Shown piece by piece: positions 9,651 to 18,405 of a stretch of DNA of 64,000 nucleotides. Each line of letters starts with the position of its first letter. Within the stretch, counting starts at the first letter, position 1. The notes beneath the pieces are model-generated. The model did not search any database. It worked only from the letters and a program-made list of their open reading frames with translations, and was not told the DNA's origin. A program made the translations under genes and the position numbers. The stretch is from Ruegeria sp. THAF57 (lineage in GTDB: Bacteria > Pseudomonadota > Alphaproteobacteria > Rhodobacterales > Rhodobacteraceae): the NCBI RefSeq assembly GCF_903914075.1, contig NZ_CAIWNQ010000008.1, forward strand, positions 62,001-126,000. The letters are read 5' to 3'.

Positions 9651-10397
9651 ATGCAAGCGCATCCGAACACGGTGGACCCGTCCGAGATCGCAAAATTCGA
9701 GGCGATGGCGGCTGAATGGTGGGATCCCCATGGGAAATTCAAACCGCTGCACATGCTGAATCCGTGCCGTCTGGATTATATCACACAACAGATTGCGGGT
9801 GAATTTGACCGTGACCTGACGACCGCAAAACCGTTCGAGGGGCTGCGCCTGCTGGATATCGGCTGCGGCGGCGGGCTGTTAAGCGAGCCGATGGCACGTT
9901 TGGGCGCGACGGTCGTGGGTGCAGATGCTGCCGAGGGTAACCTGCCCGTCGCCCGTATCCATGCCGAGCAATCGGGACTTGAGATCGACTATCGCCACAC
10001 AACGGCTGAGGATATGGCCGCTGCTGGCGAACAATTTGACGTGGTGCTGAACATGGAAGTGGTCGAGCACGTGGCCGATCCGTTGGGGTTCCTGACCGCT
10101 TCGCAACAGTTGCTGAAACCCGGCGGCTTGCTGATCTGCTCAACCATCAACCGCAACCCGAAGTCCTATGCGATGGCCATTTTCGGGGCCGAGGTCGTCA
10201 TGCGCTGGCTACCGCGCGGCACGCATGAATGGAACAAGTTCATTACCCCCAACGAACTGTTCGACCAGCTGCGCCAAGCCGGTTTGGACCCAGTGGACCG
10301 AAAGGGATTCGTGTTCAACCCGATCCTGTGGAGTTGGTCGATCTCGGACCGGGATTTGAGCGTGAATTATGTGACGGCGAGCGTGAAGGCGGAGTAG
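9651..10397 (+). CDS. ubiG: Bifunctional ubiquinone O-methyltransferase UbiG
   Basis: The protein has 248 residues. It starts with the typical [30 protein letters not shown] and has SAM motif [20 protein letters not shown] (D69 to about residue 85). Other matches include [11 protein letters not shown] and [10 protein letters not shown]. It performs the two O-methylations of ubiquinone biosynthesis. ATG 9651 follows the purine-rich GGAGACAGG. The gene is monocistronic and ends at a short palindrome. Confidence 0.97.
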   Translation: MQAHPNTVDPSEIAKFEAMAAEWWDPHGKFKPLHMLNPCRLDYITQQIAGEFDRDLTTAKPFEGLRLLDIGCGGGLLSEPMARLGATVVGADAAEGNLPVARIHAEQSGLEIDYRHTTAEDMAAAGEQFDVVLNMEVVEHVADPLGFLTASQQLLKPGGLLICSTINRNPKSYAMAIFGAEVVMRWLPRGTHEWNKFITPNELFDQLRQAGLDPVDRKGFVFNPILWSWSISDRDLSVNYVTASVKAE

Positions 10398-10416
10398 GAT
10401 GGGTTTTTAACCCATC
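10398..10416 (+). terminator. Palindrome after ubiG, possible weak terminator
   Basis: GATGGGTT, three T and AACCCATC form a perfect 8-bp stem directly after the ubiG stop. No long T-run follows, so termination would be weak. Confidence 0.4.
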
Positions 10417-10427
10417 ACTATACCATC

Positions 10428-10965
10428 TCAAATCGAAAGCCCCATCACATCGACCACGCCCCACGCCATGCACTCAGATGGATCGGAATCGTCATGTTCA
10501 CAAAACTCGATGCTCTCAAATTGAACGGGTTCAAGGTCAGGCAATTCTACTTCAAATTCAGCCTCCCCTAACGGGTCTATCCAAATTGAAGTTTCGGCGG
10601 AATGCTCTTTCTCCACGCCCTCGCCATCAAAAAGTACTAACGGAAATCTGAACCCAAGTCGTAACGTGATCAGGCGTTTTGTTCTCTAGCACACCGCCCC
10701 AAGCGACCGTTCCTTTTCTTATGTTCGGCCCAGCCAGCCCTGTCGCATATTCACCCCGAAAAAGGCGCTTCTGAAATGCACTGACACAAGTTGCTTTGAC
10801 AGCCTCCGAGGAAAGCAGTTCGCTTTCCGAATAGGACATACATGTCTCAACTCCCTTCAAGCTACCCTGGTTTGTAGCCTCGTTTATCGCTCGTTGCACA
10901 GGCTCAAAGCCGAAAACCAATGCTGCAACGGCGCAACTTAGAGCGACTATTATGAAGTTTTTCAC
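10428..10965 (-). pseudogene. Secreted protein gene split by a frameshift
   Basis: The first frame (10965 to 10627) encodes 112 residues with a clear signal peptide (MKNFIIVALSCAVAALVFGF) and ends WVQISVSTF-stop at a run of five T (minus strand, 10633-10629). Removing one T joins it to an open frame that reads DGEGVEKEHSAETSIWID and ends at 10428, giving one product of about 177 residues. The second part (ELPDLEPVQFESIEF, two further cysteines) has no good start of its own, only a GTG at 10616. No family is recognised. This is either an inactivated gene, a slippage site or a sequence error. Confidence 0.6.
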
Positions 10966-11047
10966 TTGCTCTCTTTCTATTTGCCTTCAATGAAATTGCT
11001 GAACAACAGACAAGCAGTTTAGCTACTCAAATCTGAAGTTTCTGCCC

Positions 11048-11518
11048 CTACTCCCCCTCCAACTGCAACCGCAAATCCCTCAACACGGGCAGCGTGCTGC
11101 GGACGCGTTCCAGCCCCAACTCTCCGACCACACGGTTAATCAACGGAGCAATCGAGGAAATCGCCTGATCCCGCGCGCGGCGGCCGGCGGGGCTGATGGC
11201 GACCATCTTGCGACGGGCGTCGTCCCAATCGGGGCGGATGTGGATGTATCCGGCCCATTCCAGCTTGGCCAAGGTGTTGGTCATCGCCCCGCGCGTCACG
11301 TGGAAAGTGCTGGCCAGTTGTGCGGGCGTGCGTTCATCCCCTACGAAAACCAGATGATTCAGCACCGAGAAATGTGAGATTTCCATGCCCTTGGGCAGCA
11401 CCCGGCTCAGCCGGTTGCGCAATAGCTGGTCGGCGGTCAGGATCTCGCTGAACAGCGTGACCGCAAGGGCATTGGTGTCGTCCGTCATTGGGTCCGGCTC
11501 TGGGTCAGGGGCCGTCAA
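11048..11518 (-). CDS. MarR family transcriptional regulator
   Basis: The protein has 146-156 residues with a winged-helix domain: LSRVLPKGMEISHFSVLNHL, then TPAQLASTFHVTRGAMTNTLAKLEWAGYI (recognition helix) and the basic wing RPDWDDARRKMVAISPAGR. Either GTG/ATG near 11518 or the ATG at 11488 could be the start; the latter avoids overlap with the upstream amidase gene. It is the last gene of the grx-amidase-marR set and may regulate it. Confidence 0.9.
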   Translation of the reverse strand: MTAPDPEPDPMTDDTNALAVTLFSEILTADQLLRNRLSRVLPKGMEISHFSVLNHLVFVGDERTPAQLASTFHVTRGAMTNTLAKLEWAGYIHIRPDWDDARRKMVAISPAGRRARDQAISSIAPLINRVVGELGLERVRSTLPVLRDLRLQLEGE

Positions 11519-12335
11519 AAGCCCGCAGGTGCGTCAATGAAGGCACGCGGCGGCGCGCCTCTGACACAGAACTATCATCCAAATCAAAAATGTGAATGCC
11601 CGGATCGGTACCTGCGTCGATGATGACCTCTCCCCAAGGGGCCACGACCATGCTGTGACCGTAGGTATAGCGCGTTCTGCCACGGGTTTTGGGATGTTCT
11701 CCGGTTTGGGCCGGCGCCAGCACCCAAGAACCGTTTTCAATCGCCCGGGCACGCAACAACGATTCCCAATGTGCAGCCCCCGTAACTGGGGAAAATGCCG
11801 CAGGAACAGTCAAGATGTGCGCACCAGCCTGAGCCAGCGCCGCATAGAGGTGGGGAAAGCGGATATCGTAGCAAACGGTCAGGCCAACTTTGCCGAAGTC
11901 TGTCTCGGCAATCACGGCCCGGTCGCCGGGGCGGTAGTTTCGGGATTCCCGAAAAGTCTCGGTCTCTGTGACCTGCACGTCAAACATGTGGATCTTGTCA
12001 TACCGCGCAACGATCTGCCCCTGCGGGTCGATCATGATGGAACGGTTGGCAAAACGCCCGTCCGCGTCATGAGTTTTGACCGCCAGCGAGCCGATCAACA
12101 GCCATACGCCCAGCGCCTGCGCGTGATCGCGCAGCCCGGCCAGCGTCAGGTCATCCTCTTCGTGCTGCAATACTTCGCGCTGCCGCGTTGTCGAGGTCGA
12201 GACGCAGTTCGTCACCTCGGGGGTGAGGATGAACTGCGCGCCCTGTCCGGCCGCCTCGGTCATCAGGGCGCGCACCATCTTCAGATTCTCGGACGGATCA
12301 TCCGACGAGGTGACCTGCAGCAGCGCAGTCAGCAT
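11505..12335 (-). CDS. Carbon-nitrogen hydrolase (nitrilase superfamily, Nit2/omega-amidase-like)
   Basis: The protein has about 276 residues. The Glu-Lys-Cys triad is visible: E in FILTPEVTN (about residue 40), K in RYDKIHMFDV and C in VGLTVCYDIRFP. This arrangement is typical of the Nit1/Nit2 branch, whose members hydrolyse amides such as deaminated glutathione or omega-amides. The gene overlaps the glutaredoxin stop (TGATG at 12337-12333), consistent with a thiol or glutathione context. A GTG three bases upstream is an alternative start. Confidence 0.9.
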   Translation of the reverse strand: MLTALLQVTSSDDPSENLKMVRALMTEAAGQGAQFILTPEVTNCVSTSTTRQREVLQHEEDDLTLAGLRDHAQALGVWLLIGSLAVKTHDADGRFANRSIMIDPQGQIVARYDKIHMFDVQVTETETFRESRNYRPGDRAVIAETDFGKVGLTVCYDIRFPHLYAALAQAGAHILTVPAAFSPVTGAAHWESLLRARAIENGSWVLAPAQTGEHPKTRGRTRYTYGHSMVVAPWGEVIIDAGTDPGIHIFDLDDSSVSEARRRVPSLTHLRAFDGP

Positions 12336-12592
12336 CACGCGGCCAGAAGCCGGTCCAGCTTGCCCTGACGCTCCAGCTCATATAGATCGTCGCAGCCGCC
12401 CACGTGCTGCGTGCCGATGAAAACCTGTGGCACGGTGCGTTTACCACCAGCGCGCTTGATCATCTCGGGCTTGCGTTTGGGGTGTATCAAAACATCGACT
12501 TCCTTGAACTCAACGCCCTTCTGTTTCAGCAGTCGTTTGGCCGCGTGGCAAAAGCCGCATAGCGGAGAGGTATAGATTTCAACAGGTTTCAT
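12335..12592 (-). CDS. grxC: Glutaredoxin 3
   Basis: The protein has 85 residues and a thioredoxin fold. The dithiol active site is C12-G-F-C15 (SPLCGFCHAAKRLL), a variant of the usual CPYC. The cis-proline segment TVPQVFIG and the GGCDDLYEL glutathione-binding turn are intact. It reduces disulfides and glutathionylated proteins using glutathione. It is co-transcribed with the amidase and marR. Confidence 0.95.
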   Translation of the reverse strand: MKPVEIYTSPLCGFCHAAKRLLKQKGVEFKEVDVLIHPKRKPEMIKRAGGKRTVPQVFIGTQHVGGCDDLYELERQGKLDRLLAA

Positions 12593-12629
12593 AATCCGTC
12601 CCTTGGGGTTTCACGTAATCTTCGACGAA

Positions 12630-13394
12630 TTAGGCATCCTTGGCAACGCGCGCTAGGGTCAACACGAAAATATGATTTGCGCCAGATGCAAGGCAGACAC
12701 TTGCACAGGCGGACAGTGTCGCGCCGGACGTCATCACGTCGTCGACCAGCAAAACATCCCGCCCCTGCATCCTGTGCCGCCGCTTGGGATGTGCAACAAT
12801 CACATCTTCCAATGTCCGCGCGCGTTCCGCCGCAGTTTTCCCATCCAAAATCGGGGTTCGTACGGGCCGAACCAAAAGGTCGGGACACACCTGCAATCCG
12901 GTTTCCCGCCCCACGTGGTGCGCCAACAAAGCGGATTGGTTGTACCGTCGTTTCAACAATCTGGTCCAATGCAGCGGCACCGGAGCGACCAGCATGTTGT
13001 CACGAAACAAGTCACGCCCTGACTGCACCATCCATCGCGCCGCCGGGCGCGCCAGTTCCGGTCGGTCACCATGTTTCAGCGCCAATATCAGCGCCCGCGC
13101 CCTGCCCTTGTATAAAAGAGCGGAACGCCCATCCCGCCACGGCCGGGGAACTTTCATGCAGTCATCGCATTCAATCCGATACCCGTCCGGATCACCGGGC
13201 AAGGGGACGCCGCAGCTTTCGCAGACAATGCTCCCGATAAATGGCGTGTCGCTCCAGCAGGGTCCGCACAGGGCAAAGTCAGATTCTGTCAGCGCCCCGC
13301 ACCCCAGACATCGCGGCGGATAGATCAACTGGACGGCGGTTTGAATCCGCGGCCAGATGCGATAATTGCGCCTTATGAAGCTGCCTGACTCCAA
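12630..13394 (-). CDS. ComF family phosphoribosyltransferase-like protein
   Basis: The N-terminal zinc ribbon has CLGCG, CGPC, CESCG and CDDC. The C-terminal phosphoribosyltransferase domain has the PRPP loop VLLVDDVMTSGATL. ComF proteins act in DNA uptake or late competence in some bacteria; here the role is unknown. The start is uncertain. Homologues begin near IQTAVQLIYPPRC, where this gene has ATT (13346) instead of ATG; a TTG at 13394 with GAGGG upstream is the nearest usual start but overlaps the divergent methyltransferase gene. Confidence 0.85.
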   Translation of the reverse strand: MESGSFIRRNYRIWPRIQTAVQLIYPPRCLGCGALTESDFALCGPCWSDTPFIGSIVCESCGVPLPGDPDGYRIECDDCMKVPRPWRDGRSALLYKGRARALILALKHGDRPELARPAARWMVQSGRDLFRDNMLVAPVPLHWTRLLKRRYNQSALLAHHVGRETGLQVCPDLLVRPVRTPILDGKTAAERARTLEDVIVAHPKRRHRMQGRDVLLVDDVMTSGATLSACASVCLASGANHIFVLTLARVAKDA

Positions 13395-14205
13395 TGCACC
13401 CTCTTTGTTTGACCGCTTTGCCCTGACAAAGCATCGCGCCCGCGCGCAAGACGACGCATTGTTTTTGCACCGCGCCGCGATTGACGAGGTGCAGGATCGA
13501 CTCTCCATGGTTAATAAAAGCTTTACCGCCCCGGCGATCGTGACGCCCTTTGCGCATATTTGGCAGGGTGTGTTACCCAAAGCGCATATTGTTGCCGATG
13601 CAGACGTTCTGCGGCTGACGCCCGGTGCGCACGATCTGGTGGTACACGCAATGGCGTTGCACTGGGCCAACGATCCGGTTGGGCAACTGATTCAATGCCA
13701 TCGCGCGCTTAAACCCGACGGGCTGTTGCTGGTTGCGTGCCTAGGTGGGGAAACCTTGAACGAGTTGCGCACAGCCCTGGGGCAGGCCGAGATCGAGGTC
13801 ACCGGCGGCCTCAGCCCGCGCATAGCCCCGATGGGTGAGTTGCGCGATCTGGGCGGATTGCTGCAACGGGCGGGTTTCGCTCTGCCTGTCGCCGATACCG
13901 CTCGCCTAACTGCGGAGTACCGCGACATAGTCCACCTGATGCACGATCTGCGCGCGATGGGCGAGACCAACAGCCTTTCCGAGAGGTTAAAGCACCCCAC
14001 CCGCAGGCAGGTCTTTGGACGGGCGCAAGACATCTATGCCGAAAACTTCGCAACCCCGCAGGGTCGTCTGGTGACAACTTTCGAATTGATCTGCTTGACC
14101 GGCTGGTCGCCCGATGAAAGCCAGCAAAAACCCCTGCGCCCCGGATCGGCACAAGCGCGCCTTGCCGACGCGCTGGGAACAAAAGAAGGCAAACTGTCCG
14201 ATTGA
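13375..14205 (+). CDS. BioC/NDUFAF5-like methyltransferase-fold protein
   Basis: The protein has 276 residues and resembles the SAM-dependent methyltransferase family annotated as BioC or NDUFAF5. It has LTPGAHDLVVHAMALHWANDPVGQLIQCHRALKPDG and a later LGGLLQRAGF. The glycine-rich SAM motif I is missing: the position reads NKSFTAPAIVTPFAHIW, so it may not bind SAM normally. ATG 13375 is preferred over TTG 13366. It is divergent from comF and upstream of hemH on the same strand. Confidence 0.8.
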   Translation: MKLPDSNAPSLFDRFALTKHRARAQDDALFLHRAAIDEVQDRLSMVNKSFTAPAIVTPFAHIWQGVLPKAHIVADADVLRLTPGAHDLVVHAMALHWANDPVGQLIQCHRALKPDGLLLVACLGGETLNELRTALGQAEIEVTGGLSPRIAPMGELRDLGGLLQRAGFALPVADTARLTAEYRDIVHLMHDLRAMGETNSLSERLKHPTRRQVFGRAQDIYAENFATPQGRLVTTFELICLTGWSPDESQQKPLRPGSAQARLADALGTKEGKLSD

Positions 14206-14262
14206 CGGCGGACCAATTCCGTTTATCTCAGCCCGGAACACGACGATTTCAGGAAGCATCCC

Positions 14263-15312
14263 ATGTTTGACGCCACCCGCCCCGCTCATGCCCCCAACGA
14301 CCACCCCAAGGTCAAAATGGGCAGCGTCGGTATTCTTTTGGCCAATCTGGGCACTCCGGATGACTACAGCTATTGGCCGATGCGCCGCTATTTGAACGAG
14401 TTCCTGTCGGATCAGCGCGTCATCGACTATCCCAAATGGAAATGGCAGCCGATCCTGCAAGGCATCATCCTGACCAAACGGCCATTTAGCTCGGGTGAGG
14501 CATACAAGTCGATCTGGAACCACGACAAAGGCGAAAGCCCGCTGATGACGATCACCAAGGATCAGACGGCCAAGCTGCGCGAGGCGATGCAGGCACGTTA
14601 TGGCGATCAGGTGATGGTCGACTTCTGTATGCGCTACGGCAACCCTTCGACCAAGTCCAAGGTGCACGAGATGGTGGCGGCAGGTTGTGACCGCATCCTG
14701 TTCTTTCCGCTCTATCCGCAATACGCAGGCGCGACGACCGCGACGGCAAACGATCAGTTCTTTCGCGCGCTGATGGAAGAAGCGTGGCAGCCTGCGTCAC
14801 GCACGGTTCCCGCTTATTTCGACGAACCCGCTTATATCGACGCATTGGCCGGTTCAGTCCAGAACGCCTATGCCGCAATGGAAACCAAACCAGACATTCT
14901 GGTCTGTTCCTACCACGGGATGCCGGAACGCTATTTGCAGCAGGGCGATCCGTATCACTGCCAATGCGCGAAAACGACCCGGCTATTGAAAGAGCGACTG
15001 GGATGGCAGGATGACCAGCTTGTCTCGACATTCCAATCCAGGTTCGGGCCGGAAGAATGGCTGAAACCCTATACAGTCGATCATGTTGCTGAGTTGGCGC
15101 GGCAGGGCAAGAAGAATATTGCCGTCATCGCTCCGGCGTTTTCCGCCGATTGCATCGAAACGCTGGAAGAGATCAACGAAGAGATCAAAGAAAGCTTTGA
15201 AGAGGCCGGCGGCGAGACCTTTACCTATATTCCCTGCCTGAACGATGACGATTCGCACATCACTGCGCTTGGCAAAGTGATCCAGGACAATCTAAAAGGC
15301 TGGCTGGACTAA
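14263..15312 (+). CDS. hemH: Ferrochelatase
   Basis: The protein has 349 residues with the ferrochelatase signatures GILLANLGTPD, MRYLNEFLSD, MRYGNPS, FFPLYPQYAGATT, the metal-site SYHGMPERY and the late CLNDDDSHI segment. It inserts ferrous iron into protoporphyrin IX, the last step of haem synthesis. ATG 14263 follows AGGAAGCATCCC. A strong bidirectional terminator follows. Confidence 0.97.
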   Translation: MFDATRPAHAPNDHPKVKMGSVGILLANLGTPDDYSYWPMRRYLNEFLSDQRVIDYPKWKWQPILQGIILTKRPFSSGEAYKSIWNHDKGESPLMTITKDQTAKLREAMQARYGDQVMVDFCMRYGNPSTKSKVHEMVAAGCDRILFFPLYPQYAGATTATANDQFFRALMEEAWQPASRTVPAYFDEPAYIDALAGSVQNAYAAMETKPDILVCSYHGMPERYLQQGDPYHCQCAKTTRLLKERLGWQDDQLVSTFQSRFGPEEWLKPYTVDHVAELARQGKKNIAVIAPAFSADCIETLEEINEEIKESFEEAGGETFTYIPCLNDDDSHITALGKVIQDNLKGWLD

Positions 15313-15340
15313 TTCGCCCCGGCTATTGGGCACAAAAAAA

Positions 15341-15366
15341 GGCGGTGGAAAGCTCCACCGCCTTTT
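15341..15366. terminator. Bidirectional terminator between hemH and a small membrane protein gene
   Basis: A run of seven A, a perfect 9-bp stem GGCGGTGGA / TCCACCGCC with loop AAGC, then TTTT. It serves both convergent genes. Confidence 0.9.
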
Positions 15367-15387
15367 CCTTGTATTGCGCTCGTCGAA

Positions 15388-15570
15388 TTAGCTTGCTGCA
15401 ACAGCTGCGGCAACCACAACCAGCAGGACCAGCGGCAGGATGATGCCCTGCGACGAACCCTGAGTTTCTTCGACAACAACAGGTGCTTCAACAACCGGCT
15501 CTTCCAGGTTGCCAGCATAAGCGGTCGATGCAGCAGCGGTCAGTGCAGCGGCGAGAACGAGTTTCTTCAT
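15388..15570 (-). CDS. Small secreted/membrane protein, 60 residues
   Basis: From ATG 15570 (with GGAGG five bases upstream) the product has a signal peptide MKKLVLAAALTAAASTAYA, a short acidic Val/Pro/Glu linker and a C-terminal hydrophobic segment (GIILPLVLLVVVAAAVAAS). It is probably a small inner-membrane protein. Proteins of this shape are common near hemH in roseobacters as far as I know, but I do not recognise a function. Confidence 0.75.
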   Translation of the reverse strand: MKKLVLAAALTAAASTAYAGNLEEPVVEAPVVVEETQGSSQGIILPLVLLVVVAAAVAAS

Positions 15571-15709
15571 ATTAACCTCCAGAATACGCACGGTTTCATA
15601 TATTGAAACCGCACACCCAAGACTTACCTCGTGTTTTTTTCTAATCAGCTATCCGACTGGAATGCAAATGGAACTTGCGCCAAAAGCGGGTTCGTGCGCG
15701 GAAATGTCG

Positions 15710-16309
15710 TCAAATAAGCAACACTTGCGTACCTACGTTCGCCATTGAAAACAACTCGGCAATATCCTCGTTAAACAGACCGATGCATCCGTTGGATGAT
15801 CTACGCCCGATTTTACGTGTGTCATGTGTGCCGTGAATCCGATAGTACTTCCAGCTTAGATACAAAGCGTGCGTTCCCAACGGGTTATCCGGCCCCGGAG
15901 GGATATAGTCCGGCCATTCCGGGTTTCTTTTCTTCATGGATGGCGTTGGCGACCAGCTTGGTCCTTCGACCTTGCGTATGACACTTGTGCGGCCACGGCG
16001 CGTTAATTCCTCGGTCAGTGGCACTGAAGACGGATAGAGTTTGTAGACCGATTGATCGTCTGACCAATAATGCAGCGCGCGCGATACCGTATCGACCAGA
16101 ATGGCCCCGTTCCGCGTGTTCGAGAAATAAGGCTGCCAATCCAGCGCACGGAAGCCCGAAACGTTTCTACGGACCTGCGGTTCAGGTTCCGGCGCAGGGC
16201 GAAGCGGATCGCCGGGTATGTACTGCGCGATCGCGGGCGAGGCCAAAACAGCCGAAGCGCCGGTTAAAAATCCGCGGCGGGTCGTCGAGGGAATGAGCTT
16301 CTTGACCAT
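15710..16309 (-). CDS. L,D-transpeptidase (YkuD domain)
   Basis: The protein has 199 residues. The N-terminus has a twin-arginine-like signal (TTRRGFLTGASAVLASPAIA). The YkuD domain has the catalytic region HGTHD followed by RRSSNGCIGLFNEDI, with the nucleophile Cys. The family consensus has Arg after the Cys-Ile; here it is Gly. Such enzymes make 3-3 peptidoglycan cross-links or attach lipoproteins in the periplasm. Confidence 0.9.
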   Translation of the reverse strand: MVKKLIPSTTRRGFLTGASAVLASPAIAQYIPGDPLRPAPEPEPQVRRNVSGFRALDWQPYFSNTRNGAILVDTVSRALHYWSDDQSVYKLYPSSVPLTEELTRRGRTSVIRKVEGPSWSPTPSMKKRNPEWPDYIPPGPDNPLGTHALYLSWKYYRIHGTHDTRKIGRRSSNGCIGLFNEDIAELFSMANVGTQVLLI

Positions 16310-16478
16310 ATCAGGCGGTCCTTTGCTAAACCAAAGTTGAAAATCTAACGCATTTTATTGCCAGAATACCTCATTCGCAAATCAAACCGGCAGAATCACG
16401 CGAGAATCGGCTTCTGCAGGTTTGCCCAAGTCAGTCGGGCGCGCTATGCCGTAAGGCATCACAATCATCAGGTCGGCC

Positions 16479-16994
16479 ATGACGCGTATTATTTCATTAC
16501 TTTTCGTTTGCTTCGTTGCGCTGGCAGCGTGCACCCCCAGCAGCACCCCAACCTATGGGTCGGATGGTCGCCCGCTGCCGACGGTATACAAGATTCGCGG
16601 CAACCCGGAAAAGTTGCAGTTCCGGATGCTTGATTCGGTGAACGCGCTGCGTCAGGCGTCGGGGCTGCAATCTGTGCAGTTGAACTCGCAGCTTAACGCG
16701 GCTGCGGCGACTCATTCCAAGGACATGGCGCGCCAGAACCGGCCATGGCACTTCGGATCAGACGGTTCATCGCCAATCGACCGTGCCGCACGCGTGGGGT
16801 ATTTCGGTACTTTCCTGGGTGAAGCGATCTCGGAGACCTACGAGACCGAGACCGAGACGCTGGCCGCGTGGATGCAGGAGCCTGGCCCGCGGTCCGTGAT
16901 CATGGACCCGAAAGCCACACAGATGGGTTTTGCCTGGCATCAGGAAAATGGTGGCAAAATCTGGTGGACACTTGAAATGGGAACCGGCGGCTAA
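16479..16994 (+). CDS. CAP (SCP/PR1-like) domain lipoprotein
   Basis: The protein has 171 residues. The lipobox LAAC follows a hydrophobic signal (MTRIISLLFVCFVALAAC). The CAP domain has LDSVNALRQASGLQSVQLNSQLNAAAATHSKDMA, GEAISETY and AWHQENGGKIWWTLEMG. CAP proteins are extracytoplasmic with varied roles; the function is unknown here. The gene is monocistronic with its own terminator. Confidence 0.88.
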   Translation: MTRIISLLFVCFVALAACTPSSTPTYGSDGRPLPTVYKIRGNPEKLQFRMLDSVNALRQASGLQSVQLNSQLNAAAATHSKDMARQNRPWHFGSDGSSPIDRAARVGYFGTFLGEAISETYETETETLAAWMQEPGPRSVIMDPKATQMGFAWHQENGGKIWWTLEMGTGG

Positions 16995-17019
16995 GACGCC
17001 AATCCATCCAAAAAAAGAA

Positions 17020-17047
17020 AGCCCCCGAAAATCGGGGGCTTTTTTTA
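17020..17047. terminator. Rho-independent terminator after the CAP gene
   Basis: The stem AGCCCCCGA / TCGGGGGCT with loop AAA is followed by eight T and preceded by an A-rich run, so it can serve both this gene and ptsN on the other strand. Confidence 0.92.
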
Positions 17048-17062
17048 TTTCTTGTCAGAGAC

Positions 17063-17527
17063 TTACGCCGCCTGCATCGACTGCGCCTCGGTCAAGATCG
17101 CATAAAGCTTGACTGGATCGGGATTGGCCCGAAGCTTGGCGCAAACCGTAGTGTCACGCAGCGTTCTGGACACAAGCGCAAGAGCCTTCAGGTGATCGAC
17201 ACCAGCCTCTTCCGGCGCAAAAAGTGCGAAGGCGATATCGACGGGCTGCCGGTCGACCGAGCCAAAATCAATCGGCTTTTCCAGCATGACAAACGCCCCG
17301 GACACCGCTTCGACTTCGTTCAGACGAGCATGCGGCAACGCCACGCCATGCCCCACGCCGGTCGGCCCAAGGCTTTCACGTTCCAGCAAACTGTCCACAA
17401 CAGTTTGCGCTTCAAGTCCCAGAATCCCGGCCGCAATATCGCCGATTTCCTGAAACAACCGCTTCTTACTGGAAGCGGCGGACAAAACACGTACTGCTTC
17501 GGGCTTTAGTATGCTCGAAAGCTCCAT
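17063..17527 (-). CDS. ptsN: PTS IIA-like nitrogen regulatory protein
   Basis: The product has 154 residues from ATG 17527 (MELSSILKPEAVRVLSAASS). The phosphorylatable histidine is H66 in GVGHGVALPHARL. EIIA-Ntr is the end of the nitrogen phosphotransfer chain and controls potassium and other transport. It lies downstream of hpf, as in many proteobacteria. Confidence 0.95.
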   Translation of the reverse strand: MELSSILKPEAVRVLSAASSKKRLFQEIGDIAAGILGLEAQTVVDSLLERESLGPTGVGHGVALPHARLNEVEAVSGAFVMLEKPIDFGSVDRQPVDIAFALFAPEEAGVDHLKALALVSRTLRDTTVCAKLRANPDPVKLYAILTEAQSMQAA

Positions 17528-17588
17528 GATCACGCTCCACGGCAATGCCCCCACCTTTGGCAGGGGCTAGCCTTGCTATTCTTGCCTG

Positions 17589-18152
17589 TTACGGATCGAT
17601 CCAGCCGATATTCCCGTCATCCCGACGGTACACGACGTTCAATCCGTCCTTGTTTTCATTCCGGAACACCAGCACCGGGGCACCAGCCAGTTCCATCTGC
17701 ATTACGGCTTCACCAACACTCAGCGATGGGATCTTGGTCTCCATCTCAGCCACGATCATCGGCTGCAGAGATTCGGGTTCGTCAGCCGACTCCGATTCGT
17801 CAGAGGCGAGGATATAAGAGGATGCTCCAAAGAGTTCAACCGGCTCGGCCCGATCCTTGTGGTGGTCCTTCAGACGGCGCTTGTAACGGCGCAATTGTGT
17901 TTCCATCTTGTCGCAGCAAGCCTCAAAAGCTGCGTAGATTTCAGTTGCGTGGGCTTTGGCCTGAGCCGTCAGGCCGGTGGAAAGATGCACGGTAGTTTCG
18001 CACACATATTCATGCGCAGAACGGGAAAAGACGACATTGGCATCGGTCGGACGCTGGGCATATTTACCCACCACCTCGCCAAGTTCGGTCTGCACATGGG
18101 TCTGAAGTGCTTCACCGATGTCGATCTGTTTTCCGCTAATTTGGTAACGCAT
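17589..18152 (-). CDS. hpf: Ribosome hibernation promoting factor, long form
   Basis: From ATG 18152 (GGAGATCAC upstream) the protein has 187 residues. The N-terminal HPF domain (MRYQISGKQIDIGEALQTHV; ERRYKRRLK-like basic helix) is followed by a C-terminal dimerisation domain (MQMELAGAPVLVFRNE, LNVVYRRDDGNIGWIDP). The long form dimerises 70S ribosomes into inactive 100S particles. An open frame extends upstream, but the start after the ribosome-binding site matches the family. Confidence 0.95.
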   Translation of the reverse strand: MRYQISGKQIDIGEALQTHVQTELGEVVGKYAQRPTDANVVFSRSAHEYVCETTVHLSTGLTAQAKAHATEIYAAFEACCDKMETQLRRYKRRLKDHHKDRAEPVELFGASSYILASDESESADEPESLQPMIVAEMETKIPSLSVGEAVMQMELAGAPVLVFRNENKDGLNVVYRRDDGNIGWIDP

Positions 18153-18405
18153 GTGATCTCCTTCACAATTCACACCCATTCTGACGCCGCAAATCGCGAC
18201 GCGCTTGTTGATTATCGGGTGGGGGGTATCGACAATTTCCGCAGTAACCGAACCGCGCACCCTTCGGGGAAGGGGCATCGTGATCCAGAATTGAACCGTA
18301 GAAATGCCATACCCCAATTGAGGCAAGAGACGGCGGAAGAGTCAATCAAAACAGGTGTGTATATACGCGATTTCCGCCATGCAGTCGGCACAGACCTGCA
18401 CAAAC

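Noticed and set aside
10428..10616. Independent 62-residue gene starting at GTG 10616
   Set aside because: There is no clear ribosome-binding site, and the frame reads naturally as the continuation of the upstream secreted protein.
12630..13670. 346-residue ComF with a long N-terminal extension
   Set aside because: The extra part is antisense to the divergent methyltransferase gene and shows no domain.
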